A DNA stretch of 64,000 bases from JBGMEA01 sp963674555 (GTDB lineage: Bacteria; Bacillota; Clostridia; Eubacteriales; Anaerofustaceae). A model generated the notes under the pieces. The model was not told where the DNA came from. It searched no databases and saw nothing but the letters and a program-made list of their open reading frames with translations. The stretch is taken from NCBI GenBank assembly GCA_963674555.1, contig OY771429.1:868001-932000 (forward strand), written 5' to 3'. Positions 44,026-52,838 of this stretch are shown here, in pieces. Both the position numbers and the translations under genes were made by a program. The stretch's first letter is position 1. Every line of letters begins with the position of its first letter.

Positions 44026-44232
44026 TTATGCGTTTTTGCTCGCCGTTACGGCTTCATTCAGCTTGTACATCAGTAAGTCGATATCGATACCGTGCGCCTC
44101 TGCCCCCTGCTCGATCGTCTCGTATTGTGAAGCGAGACACCCGACACAACCCATACCGCTTTCTTGTAAGACCTCTACCGCCGCAGGATACATCTTCAAT
44201 ACCCCAAGCAAATTCATATCCTTTGTGATCAT
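44026..44232 (-). CDS. DUF1858-type disulfide redox protein
   Basis: A 68-residue protein of the DUF1858 / hybrid-cluster-associated redox disulfide family. The pattern MNLLGVLKMYPAAVEVLQESG is followed by the C-x2-C motif of MGCVGCLASQYETIEQGA, then a helix with GIDIDLLMYKLN. The ATG at 44232 has GGGAGGTG in front. Members often accompany redox or Fe-S enzymes and are thought to handle thiol/persulfide or nitrosative stress, but the exact role is unproven. It stands alone here, divergent from glnS. Confidence 0.85.
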   Translation of the reverse strand: MITKDMNLLGVLKMYPAAVEVLQESGMGCVGCLASQYETIEQGAEAHGIDIDLLMYKLNEAVTASKNA

Positions 44233-44397
44233 GAAAAACACCTCCCGATCTTGTGTACTGTTATCATACCACAAATAAAAGCGATCACATACGCTTTATG
44301 AATGGGGATTTTTAAGATATCTAATGACAAAACGATTGAATTTGTGTAAAATGATGTAAGTACAATTAAAATGGATAATACACGAAAGGAAGTCCTT

Positions 44398-46062
44398 ATG
44401 AGCGAAACAGGCAGCAATTTTATTTTTAATGAGATCGATAAAGATATCGAGAACGGCATTTACGAAAAAGACAGTATCGTGACGCGTTTCCCGCCGGAAC
44501 CGAACGGTTATTTACATATCGGGCACGCAAAAGCGATCTATATCAATTTCTCGGTCAAGCAGCGATACGACGGTAAAACAAATTTGCGTTTCGACGATAC
44601 GAACCCCGTTAAGGAAGATGTTGAGTTCACCGAAGGCATCCAGCGCGATATCGCTTGGCTCGGCTACGAATGGGACAACCTTTTTTACGCGTCCGATTAT
44701 TTTACGATGATGTATGACTACGCGGTCGAATTGATTGAAAAAGGCTTAGCGTTCGTTGACGAACAAACACCTGAAGAGATCCGCGAAACGCGCGGCACAC
44801 TGACGGAACCCGGAAAAGAAAGTCCGTACAGAGATCGGAGCATAGACGAGAACTTACAATTATTCAGAGAAATGAAACGCGGTGAACATGCGGAGGGCAC
44901 TAAGGTGCTGCGCGCCAAGATCGACATGGCAAGCCCGAACATGAATATGCGCGACCCCGTTATTTATCGTATCCTTTTTGAAACCCATCATAACACGGGT
45001 GACGATTGGTGCATTTATCCGATGTACGATTACGCGCATCCGCTGGAAGACGCAATCGAGCACATCACACATTCCTTATGTTCGTTGGAATTCGAAGACC
45101 ACCGTCCGTTTTATAACTGGGTACTTGAGAATTTAGATGACTATAAATTACACCGCCCGAGACAGATCGAATTCGCAAGATTGAACATTACCAATACCAT
45201 CATGAGCAAGCGTTATTTCAAACGTCTTGTGGACGAAGGCATCGTAGACGGCTGGGACGATCCGCGTATGCCGACCTTATCGGGTCTCAGACGTCGCGGC
45301 GTAACGCCCGCATCTATCCGCAACTTCTGCGAAGCCAGCGGTGTGGCCAAAGCAAACTCTGTGATCGATAAAGCGCAGTTTGATTATTTCGTGCGTGACG
45401 ACTTGATGCAGACTTCAAAACGCGTGATGGCTGTTATCGACCCGATCAAAGTGACGATCACGAACTACCCCGAAAACGAAAGCGAGAACTTAACGATCCC
45501 TTATGATATGAGTAACGAAGACGGCGAAAGCAGAGAAGTGCCGTTCGGACGCGAGATCTATATCGACCGTGCGGACTTTATGGAAGAACCGCCGAAAAAA
45601 TACTTCAGACTTTTCCCGGGAAATGAAGTTCGCCTCATGGGCGCGTACTTCATCAAATGCGAAGATTTTATAAAAGACGAAAACGGTAATGTGACTGAGC
45701 TTTTATGCACCTACGATCCCGAAACGAAATCCGGCAGCGGATTTACGGGGCGCAAGGTCAAGGGCACGATACATTGGGTACCCGCACAGGGTTCGGTACC
45801 GATCGAAACCAGATTATATGACGAACTTCTTTTAGACGAGACCGAAGACAACCAAGACTATATGGATCGCATCAATCCCGATTCACTTGTTGTAGCTTCT
45901 TCCTTTGCGGAACCTTCGGTTGCGAACAGCGAAGCGGGCGAGCGTTATCAGTTCGTACGCAACGGCTTCTTCTGTGTGGACACAAAAGATTCCAAACCTG
46001 GCAAGCTCGTTTTCAACCGCACGGTAAGCCTAAAGAGCAGCTGGAGACCACCGAAAGCATAG
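44398..46062 (+). CDS. glnS: Glutaminyl-tRNA synthetase
   Basis: A 554-residue class I synthetase. PPEPNGYLHIGHAKA is the HIGH motif and IMSKRYFKRLV the KMSKS-like motif; NLRFDDTNP and the C-terminal anticodon-binding barrels (VRLMGAYFIKCEDF, RTVSLKSSWR) are present. I start it at the ATG at 44398 after AAAGGAAG; the upstream in-frame ATG at 44371 has no ribosome site. Presence of GlnRS implies direct charging of tRNA-Gln instead of, or beside, the GatCAB route usual in Firmicutes. No T-box leader is seen. Confidence 0.95.
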   Translation: MSETGSNFIFNEIDKDIENGIYEKDSIVTRFPPEPNGYLHIGHAKAIYINFSVKQRYDGKTNLRFDDTNPVKEDVEFTEGIQRDIAWLGYEWDNLFYASDYFTMMYDYAVELIEKGLAFVDEQTPEEIRETRGTLTEPGKESPYRDRSIDENLQLFREMKRGEHAEGTKVLRAKIDMASPNMNMRDPVIYRILFETHHNTGDDWCIYPMYDYAHPLEDAIEHITHSLCSLEFEDHRPFYNWVLENLDDYKLHRPRQIEFARLNITNTIMSKRYFKRLVDEGIVDGWDDPRMPTLSGLRRRGVTPASIRNFCEASGVAKANSVIDKAQFDYFVRDDLMQTSKRVMAVIDPIKVTITNYPENESENLTIPYDMSNEDGESREVPFGREIYIDRADFMEEPPKKYFRLFPGNEVRLMGAYFIKCEDFIKDENGNVTELLCTYDPETKSGSGFTGRKVKGTIHWVPAQGSVPIETRLYDELLLDETEDNQDYMDRINPDSLVVASSFAEPSVANSEAGERYQFVRNGFFCVDTKDSKPGKLVFNRTVSLKSSWRPPKA

Positions 46063-46095
46063 ATTAGATTTAAAGATCGAACTATTTCAATTTAT

Positions 46096-46647
46096 TTGCA
46101 GCAACTGTGGGAGAATCTCGTGAATTATTTCGAAAATAGACTCCTTACGAATCTGGGCATGGGTTTATAAATATTAGTAGTCATTTTTGTGCTATTGATT
46201 ATTAAATCTATTCTCAAGGGCATTTTTACAACTCAAAAATATTCAAATGATGTTGATAGATTTTTCACCACTCATATAATTAGAGCCCTCTATATGAGCG
46301 GTTCTAATGCGTTGTCTCCACATGCATATTACTATATTTGCGCTTATCGTGACCGTTTGGAAATTATTGAAATACAAAAAACAACCGAAAAAATTATACT
46401 CCCTTATTCTGAAATTGATGTTTTTAAACTTATTAAACAACATCAGGAAGAAGAACGAAAGTCCACTGATTATGAGTATCTTAAGATAAAATGTAAAAAT
46501 GGTAATTACACTTGCGATATGACTTTTCAGGTTAACCCATTAAAAAAATATTCATCTTACAATAAAATTGCTATACATTACTCTGAAAATATATATGAAT
46601 ACGTTTCAAAAAGGATCGAAGTATATTCTGAAATTCACATATCATAA
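46096..46647 (+). pseudogene. Broken membrane-anchored protein gene (in-frame stop before its helix)
   Basis: Immediately after glnS a frame reads LQQLWENLVNYFENRLLTNL, then GMGL, and hits TAA at 46168-46170. In the same frame it continues ILVVIFVLLIIKSILKGIF, a membrane helix, followed by a soluble domain of about 140 residues ending at 46647. The stop falls exactly at the base of the helix, so this looks like one membrane-anchored protein with a nonsense mutation. A GTG at 46189 could restart translation inside the helix but has no ribosome site. Base composition is much more AT-rich than its neighbours, which suggests transfer or decay. The family is not recognised. Confidence 0.5.
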
Positions 46648-46699
46648 TTTTAAAATAGTTCCATCTGACCATCCATTTGATTGTGTCGGGTTAGCAGCG

Positions 46700-46890
46700 G
46701 AGCAACACGCATTATAAGCCGAGCGTTGCGTGTTCTGAAAAGCTTATAGTATAAATCGTGCTCGGCAATATCTGTCCGACTATGTCGGACGATTGATATG
46801 CCCGAGCCGATTTGTCAGAACTTTTCAGCTAACATGCAGTGAGGTTTATACAGCGTGGGTTTTTATTTCTTTTTGTAAAAAAGAAATCCG
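46700..46890. ncRNA. Highly structured intergenic element
   Basis: Between 46648 and 47001 there is no gene. Instead nested inverted repeats are packed closely. CTGAAAAG (46735-46742) pairs with CTTTTCAG (46821-46828). Inside lies a long hairpin (46760-46807) with GCTCGG/CCGAGC, ATATC/GATAT and GTCCGAC/GTCGGAC. AACACGC/GCGTGTT (46704-46734) precedes it, and ATTTCTTTTT/AAAAAGAAAT (46866-46888) follows. It could be a small RNA or a short mobile-type repeat. I recognise no known family. Confidence 0.45.
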
Positions 46891-47001
46891 CTTCCGTCGG
46901 ACTACGGAGCGTTTCAAATTCTTTAAAAGTGATATAAAATTATTACGAATGTACAAAAGTCAATTAATAAAACTCAAATAGATATATACACGGAGGTCAG
47001 G

Positions 47002-47646
47002 ATGACGGATAAGAAAAAGACAAACGGACAAAACGAAACCGAGTTGTTTGCCCTCGCCAAAGAAGCTGCGGACAAAGTAGAATTCAAAACAGGCGAGATC
47101 AAACTGCGAAAAAACCATATCAATCTTCGAAGAGGCAAAAAACGCAAACCCAACAGTGAAGCATCCATACGTTATAAAACCATCACTTCCCTGCGCTACG
47201 GCGAACCTGAAACCATGAAACACGGATTTCTGACTGTCGTTACACAGGACGGCAAAGGTACGGGCATCGAAGATATCAAAACCGCGAAAGAAGACAGACA
47301 AACCGTTACCTTCTCGAAGAAGGACAGTGAAGCGATCTTGCTCTTCGCGCATGCCTTTAACGCGTATATGCAAAAAGTGAACGATGATTACACGACACTT
47401 ACCATCATCGATCCGAAAGAAATTAAACGCATCGATAAAGAGGAAGAAGAGCGCATCAAAGCAAAATTGGATGATTATAAGAAGAACGGCATCGTGTTCT
47501 GTCCGAAGTGCTATTCACTCCGACAAGCGCAACTCCATCCCGTTCTTTCCAAAGAAGCCAACCGCGGCGGCCCTAAAGACTTTTATATGTGTAAAGACTG
47601 CGGACACCGCTGGCATACCAAAAAAGCCGCTAAAAAAGATTATTGA
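47002..47646 (+). CDS. Hypothetical protein with C-terminal zinc ribbon
   Basis: A 214-residue basic cytoplasmic protein of unknown function. Residues about 30-120 form a beta-rich domain of PH-like character (GEIKLRKNHINLRRGKK, SIRYKTITSLRYGEPET). Residues about 120-150 are a charged helix. The C-terminus holds a zinc ribbon with FCPKCYS and MCKDCGHRW. The ribosome site GGAGGT is strong, and a good terminator follows. The C-terminal ribbon suggests contact with nucleic acid or the transcription machinery, which is inference. Confidence 0.7.
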   Translation: MTDKKKTNGQNETELFALAKEAADKVEFKTGEIKLRKNHINLRRGKKRKPNSEASIRYKTITSLRYGEPETMKHGFLTVVTQDGKGTGIEDIKTAKEDRQTVTFSKKDSEAILLFAHAFNAYMQKVNDDYTTLTIIDPKEIKRIDKEEEERIKAKLDDYKKNGIVFCPKCYSLRQAQLHPVLSKEANRGGPKDFYMCKDCGHRWHTKKAAKKDY

Positions 47647-47648
47647 TC

Positions 47649-47682
47649 ATAAAAAAAGACACGCTTAGCGTGTCTTTTTTAG
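47649..47682. terminator. Bidirectional terminator
   Basis: AAAAAAAGACACGC/GCGTGTCTTTTTT between the convergent zinc-ribbon gene and tetR. Confidence 0.92.
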
Positions 47683-47691
47683 CGATCGTAT

Positions 47692-48336
47692 TTATAAAAA
47701 ACGGATCGATGTATGATCATGTATACGGATGAATTCGAATGCATTTTGTACCAACCTATCGATCTCGGTTGCTTCTATCTCTAGGCTCTTACACATATTA
47801 GAGATTAGGTAGTAGATCAATTCGTCAAAACTTAAATCCAATTCTTTGGAAAAATAGTTTAAAAAGATCTCTCTTCGAGAACCAAACTCGGTCAAAACGA
47901 ATATTTCAAAATCATTTTGCGAAAGTTCGATGTTAAGTGAATCGATGATCTGACGATAATAATTACGCATCAATTCATGTAATATCCTATAATTCGATTT
48001 ATTTAATATAACCTCTGAATAAAAACGTTTATTCTTTTCGTCTGAAAGTATGATGCTGTAAATGATCACGATGAAATTGCAATATTTTTGCAGCGCATCT
48101 TCTTCAGTAGTATTGCTATCAATAAAATCATAAATATCTGAAATGAATTGTTCGTAAATTTCCTTAACAATATCATCCTTCTTATTGAAGTAATATGTTA
48201 AATTTCCTAAACTGATCCCTGCGTTTTTAGCTATGGTTTTCACCAATGAGTTTTTATAACCATATTCATAAAAGACTTCTTTTGCATATGAAAGTATACT
48301 ATCTTTCGTCTTGTTTCCCTTTGATTTATTTACCAT
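47692..48336 (-). CDS. TetR-family regulator of the second URO-D cluster
   Basis: A 214-residue TetR-type regulator. The N-terminal DNA-binding domain has YGYKNSLVKTIAKNAGISLG followed by NLTYYFNKKDDIV, close in style to the TetR at 9328. The rest is an all-helical, AT-rich-coded ligand domain. It is divergent from the URO-D gene at 48512 with a perfect inverted repeat between them, so it probably controls that operon and itself. This pairing of TetR with URO-D repeats the layout at 4-10 kb. Confidence 0.88.
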   Translation of the reverse strand: MVNKSKGNKTKDSILSYAKEVFYEYGYKNSLVKTIAKNAGISLGNLTYYFNKKDDIVKEIYEQFISDIYDFIDSNTTEEDALQKYCNFIVIIYSIILSDEKNKRFYSEVILNKSNYRILHELMRNYYRQIIDSLNIELSQNDFEIFVLTEFGSRREIFLNYFSKELDLSFDELIYYLISNMCKSLEIEATEIDRLVQNAFEFIRIHDHTSIRFL

Positions 48337-48394
48337 AATTCTCCCATCCTATTGCATCATTATTATATCACAAGGACTAATCGAAAATCAATTA

Positions 48395-48460
48395 TTTTTT
48401 AGTAATTTTATATTAATTTACTAAAAAAGTATTGACATTACCCTATGCCCGATGTAAAAT
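48395..48460 (+). promoter_or_regulatory. Operator and promoter of the second URO-D cluster
   Basis: TTTTTTAGTAA (48395-48405) and TTACTAAAAAA (48418-48428) are perfect 11-bp arms around 12 nt. Directly after them come TTGACA (48432-48437), a 17-nt spacer and TAAAAT (48455-48460), a strong promoter for the rightward genes. Confidence 0.8.
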
Positions 48461-48511
48461 ACTCTTGAAATTAAAGTGCACTGATTTATTTTCAAAAAGG
48501 AAGGTAATGTT

Positions 48512-49678
48512 ATGAATATGAAAGAAAAATTCGAGGAAAGGGTTCAGATCTTCGATGATGCGGTACGTATGAAAAAAGCACCCAAACGTGTTCCGTTTGT
48601 TACGAACGATGCGTTTTGGCGATATCATGATCTCGACTATACATTAAGCGAAGCCTTAATGGATCCACAACAAATAGAAGACGCAGTCATCCGCTTTCAA
48701 CAACGATATCAATTTGATTTGTTATTGGACATCGGAGATCGAAATCCAATGATCATGACACGTAGTTTGGGGAATTTCGAGTACGGCATCGATGATGCGA
48801 ATAATACGCTTTTCTTGGAAGAGCAATGCCATTTCAAGGAAGAAGATTACGATAAGTTTATCAAGGATCCGCTGAAAACGCTGTGGGAAGAAGTCTTACC
48901 GCGAAAATACACTTATTTTACTTCTGAGATGGAATTAGGTACATTACAAAATACGCTCGGTAAGTTTTTGGAATATGACCAATCGATTAAAAAAACGACA
49001 CAACGTTTGATCGATGAATGCGGTGTTCCGAATATATTTGATCTTGAAAACGGAAATAAGATATTCCCTGCATTCGAGTGTCTGTACAATTTCTTACGTG
49101 GCATGCGCGGACTTTCAAGAGATCTAAGACGTATCCCTGAAAAAGTCCTTGCCTTTAATGAAGTTTTTCACGAAGTCTTTGTAAAAAGATCCATCGAAGC
49201 GATCAAAAAAGTTGAAAAACCCACAAGCACATTTACTGAATTCACGATCATGCTCAGCCAAAATATGATCAATCCGAAACAATTTGAGAAATTTTACTGG
49301 CCGCAATTCAAAGAGATCGCCGATAAAGTAGTTGAAACAGACGGCACATTGTTTACTTTAAGTGAAGGCACGACAAAACACATCACTGAATATTTGCAAG
49401 AATTACCCAAAGGTCATTTCTGTTTCTATGTCGAAATGGACGACATATTCGAAGTAAGAAAGCGTTTGCCAAATTTGTGTTTATGGGGCGGTCTTCCGAT
49501 AACACTTATGGCTAAAGGTACGAAACAACAATGTATCGATCACGCAAAAAAAGTTATCGACGAAGTCGGTCGTGATGGTGGATTGATACTCTCAACGAAC
49601 AAGTTTACCGCTAATCCAAAGGATTGCAACAGAGAAAATCTTTTGGCTGTCAGCGAATTTGTCAGAGATTATAAGTAA
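48512..49678 (+). CDS. URO-D-superfamily protein lacking zinc ligands (second copy)
   Basis: A 388-residue URO-D-fold protein of the same subfamily as the one at 4168-5352. The zinc motif position reads TLSEGTTKHI instead of LHSCG, and the late Cys loop reads DGGLILSTN, so no zinc site is visible. Shared subfamily marks are LQELPKGHF, VEMDDIFEV, LMAKGTKQQCIDHAKKVID and ENLLAVSEF. It heads a small operon with a 44-residue protein and a SnoaL-like protein, divergent from a TetR regulator. The ribosome site is GGAAGG. It may be a corrinoid- or ligand-binding partner rather than a zinc methyltransferase; the reaction is unknown. Confidence 0.8.
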   Translation: MNMKEKFEERVQIFDDAVRMKKAPKRVPFVTNDAFWRYHDLDYTLSEALMDPQQIEDAVIRFQQRYQFDLLLDIGDRNPMIMTRSLGNFEYGIDDANNTLFLEEQCHFKEEDYDKFIKDPLKTLWEEVLPRKYTYFTSEMELGTLQNTLGKFLEYDQSIKKTTQRLIDECGVPNIFDLENGNKIFPAFECLYNFLRGMRGLSRDLRRIPEKVLAFNEVFHEVFVKRSIEAIKKVEKPTSTFTEFTIMLSQNMINPKQFEKFYWPQFKEIADKVVETDGTLFTLSEGTTKHITEYLQELPKGHFCFYVEMDDIFEVRKRLPNLCLWGGLPITLMAKGTKQQCIDHAKKVIDEVGRDGGLILSTNKFTANPKDCNRENLLAVSEFVRDYK

Positions 49679-49691
49679 AGGAGTGAACATC

Positions 49692-49826
49692 ATGGAAGAA
49701 AAAAAAGATTATACGAAATATCCGGAAGGTTTCGAAGCTTTAAAGCCAATGCTTGATTTTCTACCCGATGAACAGACGAAAGAAGGTTTATTGGCGGGAT
49801 TTACTTTATTTTTGGCATTGATGTGA
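49692..49826 (+). CDS. Small protein paired with zinc-less URO-D (44 aa)
   Basis: A 44-residue frame starting 13 nt after the URO-D stop, with AAAGGAG overlapping that stop. It reads MEEKKDYTKYPEGFEALKPM and ends DEQTKEGLLAGFTLFLALM. Its C-terminal half matches the spacing D-x-Q-x-x-E-x-L-x3-F-x3-L of the 43-residue protein at 4027-4158, which also follows a zinc-less URO-D gene. The C-terminus is hydrophobic and could bind a partner or a membrane. I recognise no known family. Confidence 0.65.
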   Translation: MEEKKDYTKYPEGFEALKPMLDFLPDEQTKEGLLAGFTLFLALM

Positions 49827-49865
49827 TGCCTATGACCAAAAAAACAAGCAATAAGGATAATTACT

Positions 49866-50480
49866 ATGTTATTTACCAAAACTAAAAAAGCGACAGCTGA
49901 AACTATCCTCAATAAATTCCTAGTCCAAGAACTGATCTCTTTCGAGCGTTTTTGCAGAGATAATCATTTATGGAGTGAAATGGAAAAGTGCTATCATACC
50001 GATTCCTTTGTAGATATATCTTGGTATCAAGGTAGCGGAAAAGGCTTTGTGCGAGAGTCGAAAAAAATGGAAATGGCTGCCCCGCATAAACTCAACAATA
50101 TCCTCGTATGGATCAATGACGACAAAGCGGTCGCTGTATGTATGACCAGCATTATGGCGCGCAAAAAAATCGACGGGCATCTTTATGACCTTATCTCATA
50201 TGTGCGTTTGTACTATAGACTTATCAAAGTAAAAAGCGAATGGTATATATCCTCGTTGGAAAGTATCTATGAGAAAGATAGTTTACTTCCCGCCCATCCG
50301 AATATATCCAAAGACGTATTGCATGATTATAAGATCGACGATTATCGAGAATCCTACGCAAATTTAACGTATATCCTGCAACTTAACGGCTATGACATCA
50401 ATGATTCTCTAGCAGGCGATGATAGGCCAAAACTTGTTGAGGCGATACACAAAAAACACGATGATTGGCTTAAGAATTAA
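49866..50480 (+). CDS. SnoaL/NTF2-like protein
   Basis: A 204-residue protein. Residues about 18-135 have the cone-shaped NTF2-like pattern: ELISFERFCRDNHLWSEMEK, CYHTDSFVDISWYQG, KLNNILVWINDDKAVAVCMT, YVRLYYRLIKVKSEWYISS. Proteins of this fold are isomerases, dehydratases or ligand-binding modules; SnoaL-like members act on aromatic or polyketide substrates. It is third in the URO-D operon after a 40-nt gap with AAGGA ribosome site, so it may act on the same substrate. The C-terminal 60 residues are an extra helical extension. Confidence 0.72.
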   Translation: MLFTKTKKATAETILNKFLVQELISFERFCRDNHLWSEMEKCYHTDSFVDISWYQGSGKGFVRESKKMEMAAPHKLNNILVWINDDKAVAVCMTSIMARKKIDGHLYDLISYVRLYYRLIKVKSEWYISSLESIYEKDSLLPAHPNISKDVLHDYKIDDYRESYANLTYILQLNGYDINDSLAGDDRPKLVEAIHKKHDDWLKN

Positions 50481-50510
50481 AAAAAAGACCTGAATTCAGG
50501 TCTTTTTATT
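50480..50510. terminator. Bidirectional terminator
   Basis: AAAAAAGACCTGAA/TTCAGGTCTTTTT, a perfect stem between the SnoaL-like gene and the convergent lipoprotein gene. Confidence 0.93.
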
Positions 50511-50516
50511 TTACAC

Positions 50517-51434
50517 TCAGTCTACTACAGGCAGTTCGATAGGTTCGTCGTAAAGCATGTCTTCGTAGAAGTTGATATAAATGTACTGCGTATACGGTAA
50601 ATCTCTTTCAATAAAACCGTTCGTGTACGGCTCACCCGTATAGGCTTCGGCTACGTAAGCGTAAAAATCTTCAAAGCTTTCCACTTGCATTGAAATAAGC
50701 GGATAACTTGAATCAGCGGGCGTTTCGGTATACAGTTCCACTTCAAGATCCATGTCATCATAACTTCCTCCGTCAACACCCGTCAGTGAAGCAACGATAT
50801 TTGCGAATAGGTCAACTTGAAGCGTGCGGTTCGTTGTATCAGCCTTTAATGTATCTTCAAAGTAAGAACTCTGCTGCGAACTTACGAAAGTACCTTTCAT
50901 AAAGTCCATATTTTGCGGGAAGAAAACAGCACTGATATCGGCCGCAAGGGCTTCATCTTCAAATACGATTTTTTCATAGGTATAATTTCCATACCCGTAA
51001 AAGGACTGCGTATTGGTTTGATCTTCCTTCGGCGCGTAGACTGTCACAACATCATCTTCAACCGTGATATACCAAGACTTGTAAAAGCTTTGATATTCCG
51101 GATCGACATCCCAATCGACCATCCCTTCTTCATTGCCCGGATATGTGATGACTTCCAGCAATGTTACGCGAATGATCTTAGCGGACTTATCCGCAACGAT
51201 CGAGTACGATTCCTGCACAAGATCCACAGGATCGGAAGCGTCACTCGCCCCTACGGTCTCTACTTCAAAGAAACATGAATACCGGTCCGAATCGACAAAG
51301 TATGTTTCGAGCGCCGCTTGAACGCGCTCGTCTATCTCATCGGTCTTTTTACATCCCCCAAATGTCAAAAGCACAGTGATGACAAGCAATACGATCAATA
51401 CATTTTTGTAAACCTTTTTTCCTTTTTTGTTCAT
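50517..51434 (-). CDS. Lipoprotein of the local family (copy 3)
   Basis: A 305-residue lipoprotein (lipobox LLTFGGC, followed by KKTDEID). It is closely related to the next copy along its whole length: FEVETVGASDASDPVDLVQE, YKSWYITVEDDVVTVYAP, QSFYGYGNYTYEKIV, FFPQNMDFMKGTFVSS and a terminal YTGEPYTNGFI with FYEDMLYDEPIELP. The C-terminal block links it to the 42862 gene. No enzyme motif is seen; the protein is acidic and Tyr-rich. Surface-exposed function unknown. Confidence 0.78.
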   Translation of the reverse strand: MNKKGKKVYKNVLIVLLVITVLLTFGGCKKTDEIDERVQAALETYFVDSDRYSCFFEVETVGASDASDPVDLVQESYSIVADKSAKIIRVTLLEVITYPGNEEGMVDWDVDPEYQSFYKSWYITVEDDVVTVYAPKEDQTNTQSFYGYGNYTYEKIVFEDEALAADISAVFFPQNMDFMKGTFVSSQQSSYFEDTLKADTTNRTLQVDLFANIVASLTGVDGGSYDDMDLEVELYTETPADSSYPLISMQVESFEDFYAYVAEAYTGEPYTNGFIERDLPYTQYIYINFYEDMLYDEPIELPVVD

Positions 51435-51576
51435 ATATACCCTCTTTCTTATTTATTTGGTTCCTATAATTTTACTATAGCACCCGGGAAATGTACATAA
51501 AAAATCGCATGAAACAAGGATATTATCTTCATTCAGATATTTATGTGTCAACTTTGCAACAATACTCCCAGATATA

Positions 51577-51610
51577 AACAGACCGCGTCTGTTCGGCGCG
51601 GTCTGTTTGG
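51577..51610 (-). terminator. Terminator after lipoprotein copy 4
   Basis: AAACAGACCGCG/CGCGGTCTGTTT, a strong 12-bp stem just beyond the stop of the minus-strand gene. The T-tract is short (TTT), so efficiency is uncertain. Confidence 0.65.
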
Positions 51611-51640
51611 TTGTTCTTTAATCGATTTTTGTGCTTGATA

Positions 51641-52558
51641 TCAATCGATATCGGGAAGCGTAAGCGTTTCGTTGTAGAGCATCTCTTCATAATAATTGAT
51701 ATTGATGTTTTGTTCATAATCGAGCCCTTTGTCCGTATAGTCGTTTTGATACGGCTCACCCGTATACGCTTCGTACGCTTGCGCAATAAGATCTTCAACG
51801 CCTTGAATATCCATCACGATATAGGCGTATGTGTCGTCCGGCGTCTCGGTGTATAATTCTATTTTAAGTTCCGCCTCAGAAGAAACATCTATCGCATTAC
51901 CTGTCGCGTCTTTGATGCCCTTGATAAACGTATCAAAGCTGAGGTTTCTGTTCGTAATAAGCGCATTTAGGGTCCCGTTGAAATACGTATTTTCCGAAGA
52001 ACTGACAAACGTCCCGCGGATATGTTCCATGTCGTTCGGGAAAAATAAAGCGTTCACAGCATCCGCAAACTTCGCATTATCGTAAACAATTTTTTCGTAC
52101 GTATAATCACCGTATCCGTAAAACGATTCCTGATGATTGTTGTAGGTTTCTTGCGGTTCATATAACGTAACGGTGTTCCCATCAACTGTGATGTACCAAG
52201 ATTTGTAGTAAGATTTATACGCGGGCTGTGTCTCCCAGTCGATACTGCCATCCTCCGTACCGGGATAACGAATGACCTGCAATAATGTGACACGCGCTGT
52301 CTTCTGTTGTCTGTCAACGATGACTGCGTAGGATTCCGTTACGATATCCACAGGGTCTTCGGGATCGCTGGCACCTTGCGTATAAAGCTCCAAAAAGCAT
52401 GAATACCCATTTGATTGTGTAAAATAAGTCTCCACCGCACTCTGTACTTCTTCATCGATAGCGTCCGTCTTTTTGCAACCTATGCTTGAAAATAAAAGGA
52501 CAAGGATAAACAAAAAGATCAATCCATATTTAATAATATATCGTCTTTGATGTCCCAT
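51641..52558 (-). CDS. Lipoprotein of the local family (copy 4)
   Basis: A 305-residue lipoprotein (lipobox LFSSIGC, followed by KKTDAID), the same length as copy 3. Matching blocks include ELYTQGASDPEDPVDIVTES, SYYKSWYITVDGNTVTLYEP, QESFYGYGDYTYEKIVYD, FFPNDMEHIRGTFVSS and YTGEPYQNDYTDKGLDYEQN. The two are clearly tandem duplicates, separated by a terminator, so each has its own transcript. Ribosome site AGGGGG. Unknown function. Confidence 0.78.
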   Translation of the reverse strand: MGHQRRYIIKYGLIFLFILVLLFSSIGCKKTDAIDEEVQSAVETYFTQSNGYSCFLELYTQGASDPEDPVDIVTESYAVIVDRQQKTARVTLLQVIRYPGTEDGSIDWETQPAYKSYYKSWYITVDGNTVTLYEPQETYNNHQESFYGYGDYTYEKIVYDNAKFADAVNALFFPNDMEHIRGTFVSSSENTYFNGTLNALITNRNLSFDTFIKGIKDATGNAIDVSSEAELKIELYTETPDDTYAYIVMDIQGVEDLIAQAYEAYTGEPYQNDYTDKGLDYEQNININYYEEMLYNETLTLPDID

Positions 52559-52838
52559 AATAACCCCCTGCGTTTGCTGTATAGTTTCAGTTTACTACAG
52601 CGGTTCAAGAAAGTATATAAGAAAAAGAGAGATCGCCTTCATTTCGTTGTTTTTTTGTGCCTATTAGGTGTAAATATACGCTATTTGGTGCAAAACTCAC
52701 TTCGTGTCCCTACATCTTGAGTAAATCCCTTGTAAAATATATTAAATCAGCTGTAGTTTTTTCAAAAATATATTGTGTATTTCGCATAACTGTGCTACGA
52801 TAATAGCAATAAAATCAAACGATGGCAGGTACGCGACG

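Noticed and set aside
44234..44397. T-box leader before glnS
   Set aside because: No T-box sequence or specifier stem is present, and the gap is too short.
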